From NCBI GenBank assembly GCA_964460905.1, contig CAYWRM010000016.1, forward strand, positions 1 to 64,000: a DNA stretch of 64,000 nucleotides, written 5' to 3'. The DNA is from GCA-002708315 sp964460905. GTDB taxonomy: Bacteria > Bacteroidota > Bacteroidia > Bacteroidales > F082. Positions 23,097-32,800 of this stretch are shown piece by piece; the stretch's first letter is position 1, and each line of letters begins with the position of its first letter. Made by a program: the position numbers and the translations under genes. Under the pieces are notes generated by a model. The model was not told where the DNA came from. It made no database searches and saw nothing but the letters and a program-made list of their open reading frames with translations.

Positions 23097-24338
23097 TTAT
23101 TTCTTTCTTTTCTTCTTTTTCTTCCTCTTTTTATCGGATTCCTCTGGTTGATTAATCAAAGTTTTCCAATCAGTATGTGATTCGTTAGAAGTTTCAAGCG
23201 TTTCGAGATAGTCATTTTTAGTAATGGTCAATGTAGCTATCTTTTTATCCAGATACTTTTCTATTTCTGATAGAATTTCTTTCTCCCCTTTGCTACAAAA
23301 CGATATTGCTTGTCCCTTTTTTGAGGCTCTTCCTGTTCTACCAACTCTATGAACATAGTTCTCTACTTGTTCAGGAAGATCATAATTAATTACATAGTCA
23401 ACATTTGGAATATCAATACCACGTGCACTCACATCAGTTGCAATTAAAATATTGTTTCTACCATTTTTAAAGTCATTCATCACTTCAGTCCTTTCATCCT
23501 GATCTTTTCCGCTATGTATTGTACGACTTTTTATTTCAACTCTTTCCAATGCTTTGAGTACTCTTTCGGCACGTACTTTTGTTCTAACAAAAACAAGAAT
23601 TTTACTATCGGGATTAATATTTATAAACCGTTCTAAGAAAAACCTTTTGTCATCCATCTCAATAAAGGCAACCGAATGTTCAATATTTCTAGCTACAGGA
23701 TCTTTTGGCGAAATCTGAATTCTTATGGGATTACTAACCAAAGAATAAGCTAATTTCTTTATTTTCTTATCAATAGTTGCTGAAAAGAATAATGTTTGGT
23801 GCTTTCGGGGAATAAACTTTATAATATCATGAATATCTTTAATAAAACCTAAATCGAGCATATGATCGGCTTCATCCAAAACTAAAACTTTAACCTCATC
23901 TAATTTAACATGTTTCTGACTTATTAAATCAAACATTCGTCCCGGTGTAACAATAAGGATATCAACACCTTCGTTTAGTTTGTTTATTTGAGGATCCTGC
24001 TCAACACCTCCATAAATTGTTAATGTTACCACATCGGTATAACTACCTATATCATTAAATACCTCATTTATCTGTATAGCCAGCTCCCTAGTTGGAACCA
24101 TTACAACACATTGTATTCCAATATGATTATTATACTTTTTTTTCTTATTTATAATATGAATAATTGGTATAGCAAATGCAGCTGTTTTACCAGTACCTGT
24201 TTGTGCGATAGCAAGAACATCTTCGCCCTTAAGAATAGGAGGTATAGCCTTATACTGTATATCAGTAGGTCTTCTGAAATCAAGCTCTTTAAGGCTTTTT
24301 TTTATATCGGGAGATATTCTGTAATCTTCAAACTTCAT
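23097..24338 (-). CDS. DEAD-box ATP-dependent RNA helicase
   Basis: This 413-residue RhlE-like helicase has a Q motif in residues 3-29, AQTGTGKT at 45-52, PTRELAIQ at 82-89, DEAD at 155-158, SAT at 186-188, RGIDIPNVDYVINYDLP, and HRVGRTGRA. The C-terminus ends in a very basic tract of Lys/Arg that probably binds RNA. Its 5' side carries a long tandem repeat of a 7-base word, which would be in or next to its leader, so expression may vary with repeat number. Acts on ribosome assembly or mRNA decay; exact target unknown. Confidence 0.94.
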   Translation of the reverse strand: MKFEDYRISPDIKKSLKELDFRRPTDIQYKAIPPILKGEDVLAIAQTGTGKTAAFAIPIIHIINKKKKYNNHIGIQCVVMVPTRELAIQINEVFNDIGSYTDVVTLTIYGGVEQDPQINKLNEGVDILIVTPGRMFDLISQKHVKLDEVKVLVLDEADHMLDLGFIKDIHDIIKFIPRKHQTLFFSATIDKKIKKLAYSLVSNPIRIQISPKDPVARNIEHSVAFIEMDDKRFFLERFININPDSKILVFVRTKVRAERVLKALERVEIKSRTIHSGKDQDERTEVMNDFKNGRNNILIATDVSARGIDIPNVDYVINYDLPEQVENYVHRVGRTGRASKKGQAISFCSKGEKEILSEIEKYLDKKIATLTITKNDYLETLETSNESHTDWKTLINQPEESDKKRKKKKKRKK

Positions 24339-24343
24339 TTAGG

Positions 24344-24483
24344 GTTACTAGTTATTGGTTATTAGTTATTAGTTATTAGTTATTGGTTATTAGTTATTAG
24401 TTATTGGTTATTGGTTATTAGTTATTGGTTATTAGTTATTGGTTATTAGTTATTAGTTAAAAGTTATATGTTATTTGTTCATT
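24344..24483. repeat. Tandem 7-base repeat, GTTATTR units
   Basis: Fifteen consecutive exact copies of GTTATTA or GTTATTG run from 24351 to 24455, preceded by GTTACTA and followed by degenerate units (GTTAAAA, GTTATAT, GTTATTT). The A/G choice at the last base varies irregularly. The array fills the space between the hydrolase stop and the helicase start, both on the minus strand. Such arrays change length by slippage and could tune the helicase promoter. Confidence 0.9.
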
Positions 24484-24514
24484 TAGGATTCAATTCGCTC
24501 ATTTAATCATTCAA

Positions 24515-25453
24515 TCATTGAACACTCTCAATAAAATCAGTCATTTCTCTAAAAGCTTCTGCTCTAACTTCTTTTTTACTAAGTACCAAATCATGAAGTC
24601 CATCCTTAATTTCCACTTTTCTTACCTGTTTACCAATTACATCAGCATATTTGCGAATATCAGCTACATTTAAAACAGAATCTGCTGTATGCATCAACTC
24701 TTTGTATTTACCAGGAGTTACGCTTTTCGAAGAATACATCACAAGTACAGGACATTTGATATCTAACCCATGCTGAAGATTTTTCTGAGCATAATGAATA
24801 GCAGCTATCCAACCAAGATTTATTTTAAATCCAAGGATAGGCTTATTATCTAGGCTAAAATCCCATTCACCATGATGATCATTATGAATACTTTTTGCAT
24901 ATCCTTCCTTTAAACCTTCAGGAGAAGGAATATTTGGAAAACCATTTCCAATTGATGCTATAATTGGAATAACAACTTTTTTAAACCATGCCGGTTTATT
25001 CATATCAAAAAAGGGACTATTCAATATAATAGCATTGATAATGTTATCATTTCTATGCTTATGAGCATATAATGATGAAATAAGCCCACCGGTAGAATGT
25101 CCCATTAATATGAGAAAATTATTTTTTTCTTTCTCAAGGATAATATCAATCGCCATATCAATTTCTTCAAAATACTCTGACATGGACCGAGCCATATTTG
25201 GCTTTTGATGTGGAAGCATTGATCTTCCATGTTTCCGCAAGTCAATTGCATAAAAATTGATCCCAAGATTGTTTGCCCAGTCAGCTAAATTGCTTTGAAA
25301 AAAATAATCAACAAATCCATGAATGTAAAGTACTGCTTTTGTCGATTTAGTTTTTGCTTTTCTCTTAATTAAAGTGGCTTCAACTTTGCCTTCGTAATCA
25401 TCCTTAAGATTTAATTTTTGGATATTAAATCCATGTTCTTTATCCCAATTCAT
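24515..25453 (-). CDS. Alpha/beta hydrolase (serine aminopeptidase S33 / monoglyceride lipase-like)
   Basis: This 312-residue cytoplasmic hydrolase has the strand-loop VLYIHGFVDY at 41-50, the nucleophile elbow GHSTGG at 118-123 (Ser120), and the C-terminal histidine in DGLHDLVLSKKEVR. YAIDLRKHGRS at 68-78 is typical of the Hydrolase_4 lysophospholipase/monoglyceride lipase group. No signal peptide is present. The acid residue of the triad probably lies between CPVLVMYSSKSV and the final His. Substrate unknown. Confidence 0.85.
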   Translation of the reverse strand: MNWDKEHGFNIQKLNLKDDYEGKVEATLIKRKAKTKSTKAVLYIHGFVDYFFQSNLADWANNLGINFYAIDLRKHGRSMLPHQKPNMARSMSEYFEEIDMAIDIILEKEKNNFLILMGHSTGGLISSLYAHKHRNDNIINAIILNSPFFDMNKPAWFKKVVIPIIASIGNGFPNIPSPEGLKEGYAKSIHNDHHGEWDFSLDNKPILGFKINLGWIAAIHYAQKNLQHGLDIKCPVLVMYSSKSVTPGKYKELMHTADSVLNVADIRKYADVIGKQVRKVEIKDGLHDLVLSKKEVRAEAFREMTDFIESVQ

Positions 25454-25584
25454 AATTATTGTTTTGCATTTCTACAAAAGTACAGAAAATTGCAGTAGGA
25501 AAATCTTGAGCACTATCGTAGCAAACTCCTCTTTTTTCTACACCTTATGATGCAAAGCTAACATACATAACATCTTAAGGCAAA

Positions 25585-26217
25585 CTAAAAGCTGCTATAA
25601 TCAGAATATTTCGACATTGCAGCCAGCTCCTTTGATATATGCTTATTCCAATAATACTGTTCTACTCTATTTACGCTATGGTTTGTCTCCTTGTCGTATT
25701 TATCTTGATAATTAAAATATTGCTTTTCAAGCTTTGTTTGTAATTTATCAATAGTCTTACTGTTGAGCTTCCGTGAGTCACGTAATTCTAACACTCCTTT
25801 ATACAACTTCCTTCCAAACAACTCACAAATATCAAAATGAAGTTGTTCATGCTCAAGCACATATTCAACTCTGTCTGTTTCAATTAATTTGGAATTCCAC
25901 CATGATTTATTGCAATAAAAACGAACAAAAATACTTCCACTTATATCACCTCCATTATCAGTAATGCTATATCCAAATCCACTCGAAGTAGTTGCTACCT
26001 TTGAACTATTACTGGTTCTGGTTTCGGCTTTAAAATCTTCACGCTTGAGTTTCATCTGGCTTTGCCAATTAATTATTGATTCCTCTGGATATATTTGACA
26101 TGAGGAACAGCAAATATGTGCCGGCATAATATCCCTACTAATCCGGAATGCCCCATGAAGAAGCACCAAACTAATTGATAACAGAATTAGAATTAATAAT
26201 TTAAATGACTTGAGCAT
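25585..26217 (-). CDS. Exported DUF922 putative zinc protease
   Basis: This 210-residue protein has an N-terminal membrane/signal segment at 5-22 and a metal-binding motif HEQLHFDI at 123-130 (HExxH), in the context YVLEHEQLHFDICELFGRKLY that is characteristic of the DUF922 family. An upstream cysteine pair (HICCSSC, 35-40) may form disulfides. DUF922 members are predicted metalloproteases without proven substrates. It is encoded downstream of a terminator that closes the Tricorn-like gene, so it is probably transcribed alone. Confidence 0.75.
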   Translation of the reverse strand: MLKSFKLLILILLSISLVLLHGAFRISRDIMPAHICCSSCQIYPEESIINWQSQMKLKREDFKAETRTSNSSKVATTSSGFGYSITDNGGDISGSIFVRFYCNKSWWNSKLIETDRVEYVLEHEQLHFDICELFGRKLYKGVLELRDSRKLNSKTIDKLQTKLEKQYFNYQDKYDKETNHSVNRVEQYYWNKHISKELAAMSKYSDYSSF

Positions 26218-26285
26218 TATTGTTTTTGATACTGTTCAAACGGCATAATATTTAAAAAGTTGTAATCTTCCATAGTTAAACACAA

Positions 26286-26316
26286 AAAAGCCCACCATAT
26301 GGTGAGCTTTTATTTT
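26286..26316 (-). terminator. Terminator after the Tricorn-like protease gene
   Basis: AAAAGC and GCTTTT flank CACC-ATAT-GGTG with one mismatch. Read on the minus strand the hairpin is followed by six T bases; on the plus strand a weaker T-rich stretch follows too. It serves the minus-strand gene ending at 26376. Confidence 0.75.
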
Positions 26317-26330
26317 GTTGGTTATAAAAA

Positions 26331-26364
26331 CGACTCTTCCAGGACCTGCGGACGCTGGAAGGTC
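26331..26364. repeat. REP-like palindrome
   Basis: GACTCTTCCAG at 26333 and CTGGAAGGTC at 26355-26364 form outer arms, with an inner GGACCTGCGGACG that is GC-rich compared with the surroundings. The arm GACCTTCCAG recurs at 11318. It probably belongs to a short palindromic repeat family of this genome. Confidence 0.55.
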
Positions 26365-26375
26365 AATTTAATCGA

Positions 26376-29300
26376 TTATTTACTCTTATCAGGATAATCT
26401 GGAATTTCAGGAAGAGGTTTATAATCTTTAAGCTGTTCAAGTATTACTTCAATGGCTTTATTCAATTGCTCATCCTCACCCGCGTATTCTTTTGCAGGAT
26501 CATTATCAATAACGATATCTGGATCAACACCATAACCTTCAATTACCCAGTTGCCATTTTCATCAAAAGGTGCAAATTCAGGGCGACGTAGATCACCACC
26601 ATCAATAAATGGCATGGAACCACGAATACCTACTACACCTCCCCACGAACGGGTTCCTATTAATGTACCCATCTTCATCTTTTTAAATTGATATGGGAAT
26701 AAATCGCCATCAGAGGCTGAATATTTATCCAATAACAAAACCTTGGGGCCGCGTATCATTTCACCCGGTTTTATGTTTACACTATTATTTCTTGACATTC
26801 CGTATAGCACAAGCTCCCTGTTTAGCCTCTCTATTATCATTGGTGAAACATTACCGCCACCGTTTCCTCGGTCATCAATAATCAAAGCTTTTTTATTCAA
26901 CTGTGGATAAAAATGCTTAACAAATTCGTTTAATCCACCAGCTCCCATATCCGGAATATGTATGTAACCTACCTGACCATTAGTAGCTTTATTAACCTTT
27001 TCAGTATTATCCATCACCCAATCGTAATAATACAGGCCTGATTCATCAGCAGTTGGTATTACAATTACGTCATGCGAACCCTCTGTTGTAGCATTAGAAT
27101 TTACAGTTAAAAGAACCTGTTGCCCGGCTGTTCCAACAAGCATACTGTATATATCATCAATATCTACTACCGAACTGCCATTTACAGCAATAATGTAGTC
27201 ACCTTCATTCACATCAACGCCAACTTCTGTAAGTGGAGACCTTGTCCCATCTGTCCAATTCTCTCCTATAAGCACTTCATCAATAACAAAGTAACCTGAA
27301 TCATCTTTACTAATTTTAGCACCGAGTAAGCCTGTTTTAACACGGTTAGGCTTTGGTTTATCTCCACCTAGTACATATGCATGACCAATGCTAAGTTCAC
27401 TAATCATTTCGCCTATTACATAATTAAGATCGTTACGATTATTCACGTAAGGAAGCAGTACTTCATATTTATCCTGTATAGCAGGCCAGTCAAGTCCATG
27501 CATGTTTGGAGCATAGAAGAAGTCACGCATTTGTCGCCATGATTCATTATATATTTGCGCCCATTCCTCTTTTAGGTTAACCATAACTTTCATATTTGAA
27601 AGATCGAGGAAATCGCTGGGCTTGATTTTAGATTTTGGCAAATCAATAACTGCATATTTACCCTTAACATTTACAAACATTTTTTTATAATTCGCGGTAA
27701 TAATATAGGATCCAACTTTTCCAAGTTCAGTTTCTTTTTGTTTTTTAAGATCAAACATTTTTAGTTGCGCACCATTGCCACCCGAAGAATACATAATATA
27801 ATAAACGCTATTGTCTATTGCATTAACACTCCAGTAGTTAGCTGCTTTAACTGGAAGTTCAATAATTCTGTTAATTATACCGTCGAAGTCAATATTAACA
27901 GTAAACTCCTCAGCTTTAGATTCGTTTTCACCCTTATCACTTTTTTTATCTTTTTTATCAGGTTTCTCAGATTTCTCCTCTTTCTTGATAGTTACTTCGT
28001 CATTCTCAGGTTCAAAAGGTGAAGGAGTACTTTTTTCCAGTGTTATAAAATATATACTGCTCATATCACGATAAGCATGATTCCATTCAGTACGACTGTA
28101 TATTGGGTTAAAATCGCGCGCTGAGGTAAAAAATAAGTATTTTCCATTTGAATCAAATGATGGCTGACCCGAATCATACCAACTATCAGTTACAGGTTTA
28201 GTTTCACCAGACTGTATATTATAGATAAATATCCGGTTAACAGTAAACGACTGTGGCAATGTATAAGCTATCCATCTGCTGTCGGGAGACCAGTTATAAT
28301 CACGTATTTCCCATGCTTCTGATTCATCAACCTTTTCAATATTCTTTGTATCGATGTTGATGAGATTTAACCTACCCATTTTATCTCCCCAAAGCAGATA
28401 TTTGCCATCAGGTGCCCAGATAGGGTTATATTTATACGTATCAGAATCAAATGTAAGCTGAATGGCATCTTCCATACCATTTTGATTTTGGATGTAAATC
28501 TCATCCTCTCCGGTTCGATCACTTATAAATGAAATAAATTCCCCTTTCGGAGACCATTCAACATTACGATCATGTACACCGGATGACTTAGTTAAATTAC
28601 GTGTAATACCTGACTTTGCAGGAACAGTATATACATCTCCACGTGCGCCAAAAACAGCTCTTTTACCATCCGGAGAAACCGCCCATGAATTTATATATTT
28701 TGAAGCATCTTTGAGTTCATCTCTTCCGGTTGTGAAATCATTGCTAATATTAACAGTAACCTTTGTTACTTTTTTATCGACAAAACTATAATTATAAATA
28801 TAGCCACCATTTTCAAATATAACTGATTCATTTCCAAGTGATGGGAATTTAATATCGTAGTTTGTATAATTAGTAATTTTAGTAGTGGTTTTGGTGTTCA
28901 GGTCGTATACAAACAGGTTCATTGTTCTGTCGCGATCACTTAGGAAATAAATCTTATCTCCATGCCACATGGGAAAAATATTCTGGTTATCATTGTTTGT
29001 AATATTTACAGTTTCCTTTGTTTCAAAATCGTAAACCCAAACATCATCAGCCATTCCACCTTTGTAATATTTCCATGTTCTAAACTCACGAAATACCCTG
29101 TTGTAAGCCATCTTATTACCGTCGTCAGAAAATGAACACCATCCTCCTGATGGTAGAGGCAGTTCTTCTGAAAGGCCACCATCTTTATTTACCTGAAATA
29201 ATTGTCCTTTAAAAGAGTTAAATGTTTGCTTACGAGAGCGATAAACTATTTCATCATTATTTCGCCAGGCCATAACTATATTGTTTGGTCCCATTCTGTC

Positions 29301-29639
29301 GGATACATCATCCCTGCCAAGGGTTGCCGTATATGTTAACCTCTGTGGTACACCACCTTTGGAAGGAATAGTAAACACTTCGGTATTTCCGTCATATTGA
29401 CCCGTAAAAGCTATTTCTTTTCCATCGGGTGAGAAATGAGCAAACATCTCATAACCATCAACGTCGCTTGTTAGCTTACGAGCAGTTCCTCCTGATAAAG
29501 GTACCTGATACAAGTCTCCGGCATATGTGAACACAACTTTTTGTCCGTGAACAGCAGGAAATCTTAGCAATCTGGCGTCTTCCTGAGCAACCAGATTAAT
29601 GCTGAATAACAGCACTAAAATAAATAATAATTTTTTCAT
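26376..29639 (-). CDS. Tricorn-like S41 family protease
   Basis: This 1087-residue protein has a signal peptide (ends INLVAQ), unlike archaeal Tricorn, so it works in the periplasm. A TolB/WD-like beta-propeller region covers about 25-540 with repeats such as FSPDGKEIAFTG and WSPDSRWIAYT. A Lys/Glu-rich linker (about 555-580) follows, then a Tricorn C1/PDZ part (VGVDVNEGDYIIAVNGSSV) and the S41 catalytic domain with DRGNGGGNVSPMI and SASDGD at 974-979, where Ser976 is the likely nucleophile. It would degrade peptides. A probable sigma-54 promoter precedes it. Confidence 0.92.
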   Translation of the reverse strand: MKKLLFILVLLFSINLVAQEDARLLRFPAVHGQKVVFTYAGDLYQVPLSGGTARKLTSDVDGYEMFAHFSPDGKEIAFTGQYDGNTEVFTIPSKGGVPQRLTYTATLGRDDVSDRMGPNNIVMAWRNNDEIVYRSRKQTFNSFKGQLFQVNKDGGLSEELPLPSGGWCSFSDDGNKMAYNRVFREFRTWKYYKGGMADDVWVYDFETKETVNITNNDNQNIFPMWHGDKIYFLSDRDRTMNLFVYDLNTKTTTKITNYTNYDIKFPSLGNESVIFENGGYIYNYSFVDKKVTKVTVNISNDFTTGRDELKDASKYINSWAVSPDGKRAVFGARGDVYTVPAKSGITRNLTKSSGVHDRNVEWSPKGEFISFISDRTGEDEIYIQNQNGMEDAIQLTFDSDTYKYNPIWAPDGKYLLWGDKMGRLNLINIDTKNIEKVDESEAWEIRDYNWSPDSRWIAYTLPQSFTVNRIFIYNIQSGETKPVTDSWYDSGQPSFDSNGKYLFFTSARDFNPIYSRTEWNHAYRDMSSIYFITLEKSTPSPFEPENDEVTIKKEEKSEKPDKKDKKSDKGENESKAEEFTVNIDFDGIINRIIELPVKAANYWSVNAIDNSVYYIMYSSGGNGAQLKMFDLKKQKETELGKVGSYIITANYKKMFVNVKGKYAVIDLPKSKIKPSDFLDLSNMKVMVNLKEEWAQIYNESWRQMRDFFYAPNMHGLDWPAIQDKYEVLLPYVNNRNDLNYVIGEMISELSIGHAYVLGGDKPKPNRVKTGLLGAKISKDDSGYFVIDEVLIGENWTDGTRSPLTEVGVDVNEGDYIIAVNGSSVVDIDDIYSMLVGTAGQQVLLTVNSNATTEGSHDVIVIPTADESGLYYYDWVMDNTEKVNKATNGQVGYIHIPDMGAGGLNEFVKHFYPQLNKKALIIDDRGNGGGNVSPMIIERLNRELVLYGMSRNNSVNIKPGEMIRGPKVLLLDKYSASDGDLFPYQFKKMKMGTLIGTRSWGGVVGIRGSMPFIDGGDLRRPEFAPFDENGNWVIEGYGVDPDIVIDNDPAKEYAGEDEQLNKAIEVILEQLKDYKPLPEIPDYPDKSK

Positions 29640-29674
29640 GTGTATGTATTTGATTTTTTTAAAAGTTTACTAAT

Positions 29675-29690
29675 TGCCAATATTATGCCA
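29675..29690 (-). promoter_or_regulatory. Predicted sigma-54 promoter for the Tricorn-like gene
   Basis: On the minus strand TGGCATAATATTGGCA contains GG, ten bases, GC: the -24/-12 spacing required by sigma-54. Transcription would start near 29664, 25 bases before the ATG. Two tandem palindromes at 29754-29791 lie at about -97 and -119, where enhancer-binding activators normally sit. Confidence 0.5.
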
Positions 29691-29753
29691 CTTTCATATT
29701 TTCCTGATTATTGGGGTTGTATGAATTGTAACATTGTTAATTATAAATAAATT

Positions 29754-29791
29754 TGTTCGATTTTAAACACATAATTGTTCGATTTTGGACA
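29754..29791. promoter_or_regulatory. Tandem activator-site palindromes upstream of the sigma-54 promoter
   Basis: TGTTCGATTTTAAACA (29754-29769) and TGTTCGATTTTGGACA (29776-29791) are imperfect 16-base palindromes (TGTYC-N6-RRACA) placed 22 bases apart, two helical turns. The 12-base word TTGTTCGATTTT is exact in both. An overlapping perfect palindrome GGACAATGTCC lies at 29787-29797. This is the expected arrangement for an NtrC-type activator. Confidence 0.55.
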
Positions 29792-29833
29792 ATGTCCGTT
29801 TATGAATCTTTATAGCATAAACCACAATACAAA

Positions 29834-32800
29834 TTATTGTACATCTGCAATTCTTACAACATCTCCAATGTAAACTAACTTAGCTTCAACAAAACTATAA
29901 CCAAGATTAACAAAGGCATCCTTATATTCTCTTAACTGTTTATAATCCTGTTCTTTTTCTTCACCGGTTTTATAATCAATTATTGTTAGTAACTGATCAT
30001 CAACGACAACACGGTCAGGTCTTACAATTTCACTATTATTAAGTATAAGCTCCGTTTCATTCCTTATTATCAACCCGGGTTGAAAGTATTTTTTTAATAT
30101 AGGATGGGTAACAACGCTAATAATCGTACTTTCAATTATTCTAATATCATTTTCAACTAGCAATCCTGATTGAGCTATTGAATTTAATGTCGGTAGTACG
30201 TCTTCAGCAGTTTCAATTTCTGATAAAATTTTATGGATTAGCTTTCCATATGAACTAGATGAAATACTACTTAAGGCTTCATGAATAATATCTTCTGATG
30301 ATGCAATACCAATAACATCCTGCCATTTTGATGAAACAAAATCTTCTAACTCAATTGTATCTTTTCCAGGTTTATCGTTATTAATTGTTTCAGAATAAAG
30401 TTCACCAAAGTCATATCTTAGCTTGCCTTCCTCCCACATTCCTTTCTCTTTAAGATAGCTAATCATATAGTTAGAAAAAATATCTTTTTGACTTGAACCT
30501 ACTAACTGTCCTATTGCAAAAAGTGCCTTAACCGGACGAGTAAAAGCAACATAAATAAGGTTAAGAAAATCGAGTTCTGTTTTTGCCACCTCTTCTTCAT
30601 AAATATGACCTCTGTTAATTAATTCAATTTTCCTTGTAAGAGGCAAAAGCCCAACCTTCAGATCATTAAAACCAGGTAATTGAAGATCTTCCCAAAATTC
30701 ACTTTTAGTATTTCTATTTTTAATATTTGCTGCATCAACTATAACAGCTTTAAAAGCCAGCCCTTTTGCCTTGTGTATTGTCATTATTTGAATAGCATCA
30801 ACATCTTCGGGCATAGCAATAAAAAGTTTTTCTTTTTTATCTTCCCAACATAAAATAAACAAGTCTATTGGCTCCTTTGATTCAAGGATAAAATCGAGTA
30901 GGTATTGAATAAAAATATCTGCCTTTGTCTGACAAATAATATTTCGAATAATAAACTCTGCAATTTCATATACGGAAAGTGTTTCTATATCCGAAACAGT
31001 AGCATCAATACTAAAATGTTGAAATAATGCTTCAGTGTAATTATCTTTATTTTTACGAATCTCATTAAATTCCGGATCAAACGATCCTTTCTCAGGAAAA
31101 ATAGCTAAATAATTATCAATAAATTCTGCCAGCGCAAGTTCGTTGCCAGGGTATATAAGTAATTTAAAAAAAGCAATAATTAGCCTTACTTTGGGTGAAT
31201 TACTAAGCAGAAGTGACTCCGACGAAACTACATTGTATTCCATAGCCAATAGGAATTCAGCAATAGCAATGGCATTTTTCTTTGTCCTGCAAAGAATACA
31301 AATGTCTCTCTCATTAAAACCATTATCTTTTAAGTGATTAACAAAGCCACGAATATTCTCAAGTTTTTTTTCTTCGTATTCTTCCGAATCAACTGCATCA
31401 ACAAAGTTTATTGATACTAAGCCTCCCTTTTTATTATTTTCAGGTATTTGCTGTTCGAGGTCGGAATAAATATTCTTTATTTTTTTTGAAAGAGGTGTGA
31501 TTATTTTTTTGAAAAAATCATTATTGAACTTTATAATTTCAGGATATGACCTCCAATTTGTTGAAAGGATAACTTCTCGGTATTCCTGTTGCAACATCTT
31601 CTGGCGTGATACTGACAACTGTGAACCGTCATTACCATACAAATCAGGAAGATTTGCAAACAGTTCCACTTCACCATTTCGAAAGCGATAAATTGCCTGT
31701 TTAGCATCACCAACAAGCATGTTAAAATTGCCATACGAAAGTGATTCTTCAATAAGGGGAAGCAAATTATACCATTGTAAAATGGAAGTATCCTGAAATT
31801 CATCTATTAAAAAGTAGCGATATTTTCTACCAAGACGCTCATAAATAAAAGGTACTGGTTGGTCGGCAATTTCATCACTTATCTTCTTGTTAAATTCTGA
31901 AATATGCACCTTCCCCGTTTGTTCGGTAAATTCTACAAATAAGCTTTTAATTTCATGAACCAAGGCCAAGGAATAAATCTTGCTGTATATGAGCCGATAG
32001 AAGAAGTAACTTTTAATTTTCTTTACTATCTCAAAATAATACTCAGCAAGCCGCGGCATAATATTTGAAATAACCTGCTTTACTTCAGAGCTTGCTTTTG
32101 ATCCGAACCACAATTCTTCAGCAATAGATTTCTGAACTGTTGGTGTTGGAAAAAGTTTATCATCTGCTACACTAAATTCTCTAACCTTATTAAAATAAGC
32201 TAATATTCCTCTACTTCCCTGATAGAAATCTTTAAGATCCAAATTATTACTTTCACATAAATTGATGGCACTATTGGCAATTTCTATTATTTCAGATTTT
32301 TCAGCACCTATTTTATGTGCTAACCTGGAAATAATATTACCCAATTCAGCAATATTTAGTTTTTCAAGCTTGCTAATATGCTTAAAACCATCTTCATCCA
32401 TATGACGCTTAATAAAGGAAATGAGTTTTGATGTGGGATCATAACTATTCTCTTCATCAGCTTCAGCCAACACAAATTTAATTAACACCTTCGTAAGTTC
32501 TTTGTCAGCACCAACCTTCTCATACAGATTATTAATAATATCCGGGATTATATCTTCTTCGTCAATAACGACTTCAAAGTTCTGTGGCAACTGGACATCC
32601 GAAGCAAATGTGCGTATAATGCGATGGATAAATGAGTCGATAGTACTTATGGCAAATTCATCATAATTATGAAGTATAATAGATAATAGTTTTTGAGCCC
32701 GAATCCTCAGTTCCGTAAGATCAAGATTAATATCCTCAATAATTTCTGACAAACTATCAATAGGTTGCTTTTCAGGGTCTGTCAAATCTTTTAACGTACC

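Noticed and set aside
24344..24483. CRISPR array
   Set aside because: Units are 7 bases with no spacers and no cas genes nearby; it is a simple tandem repeat.
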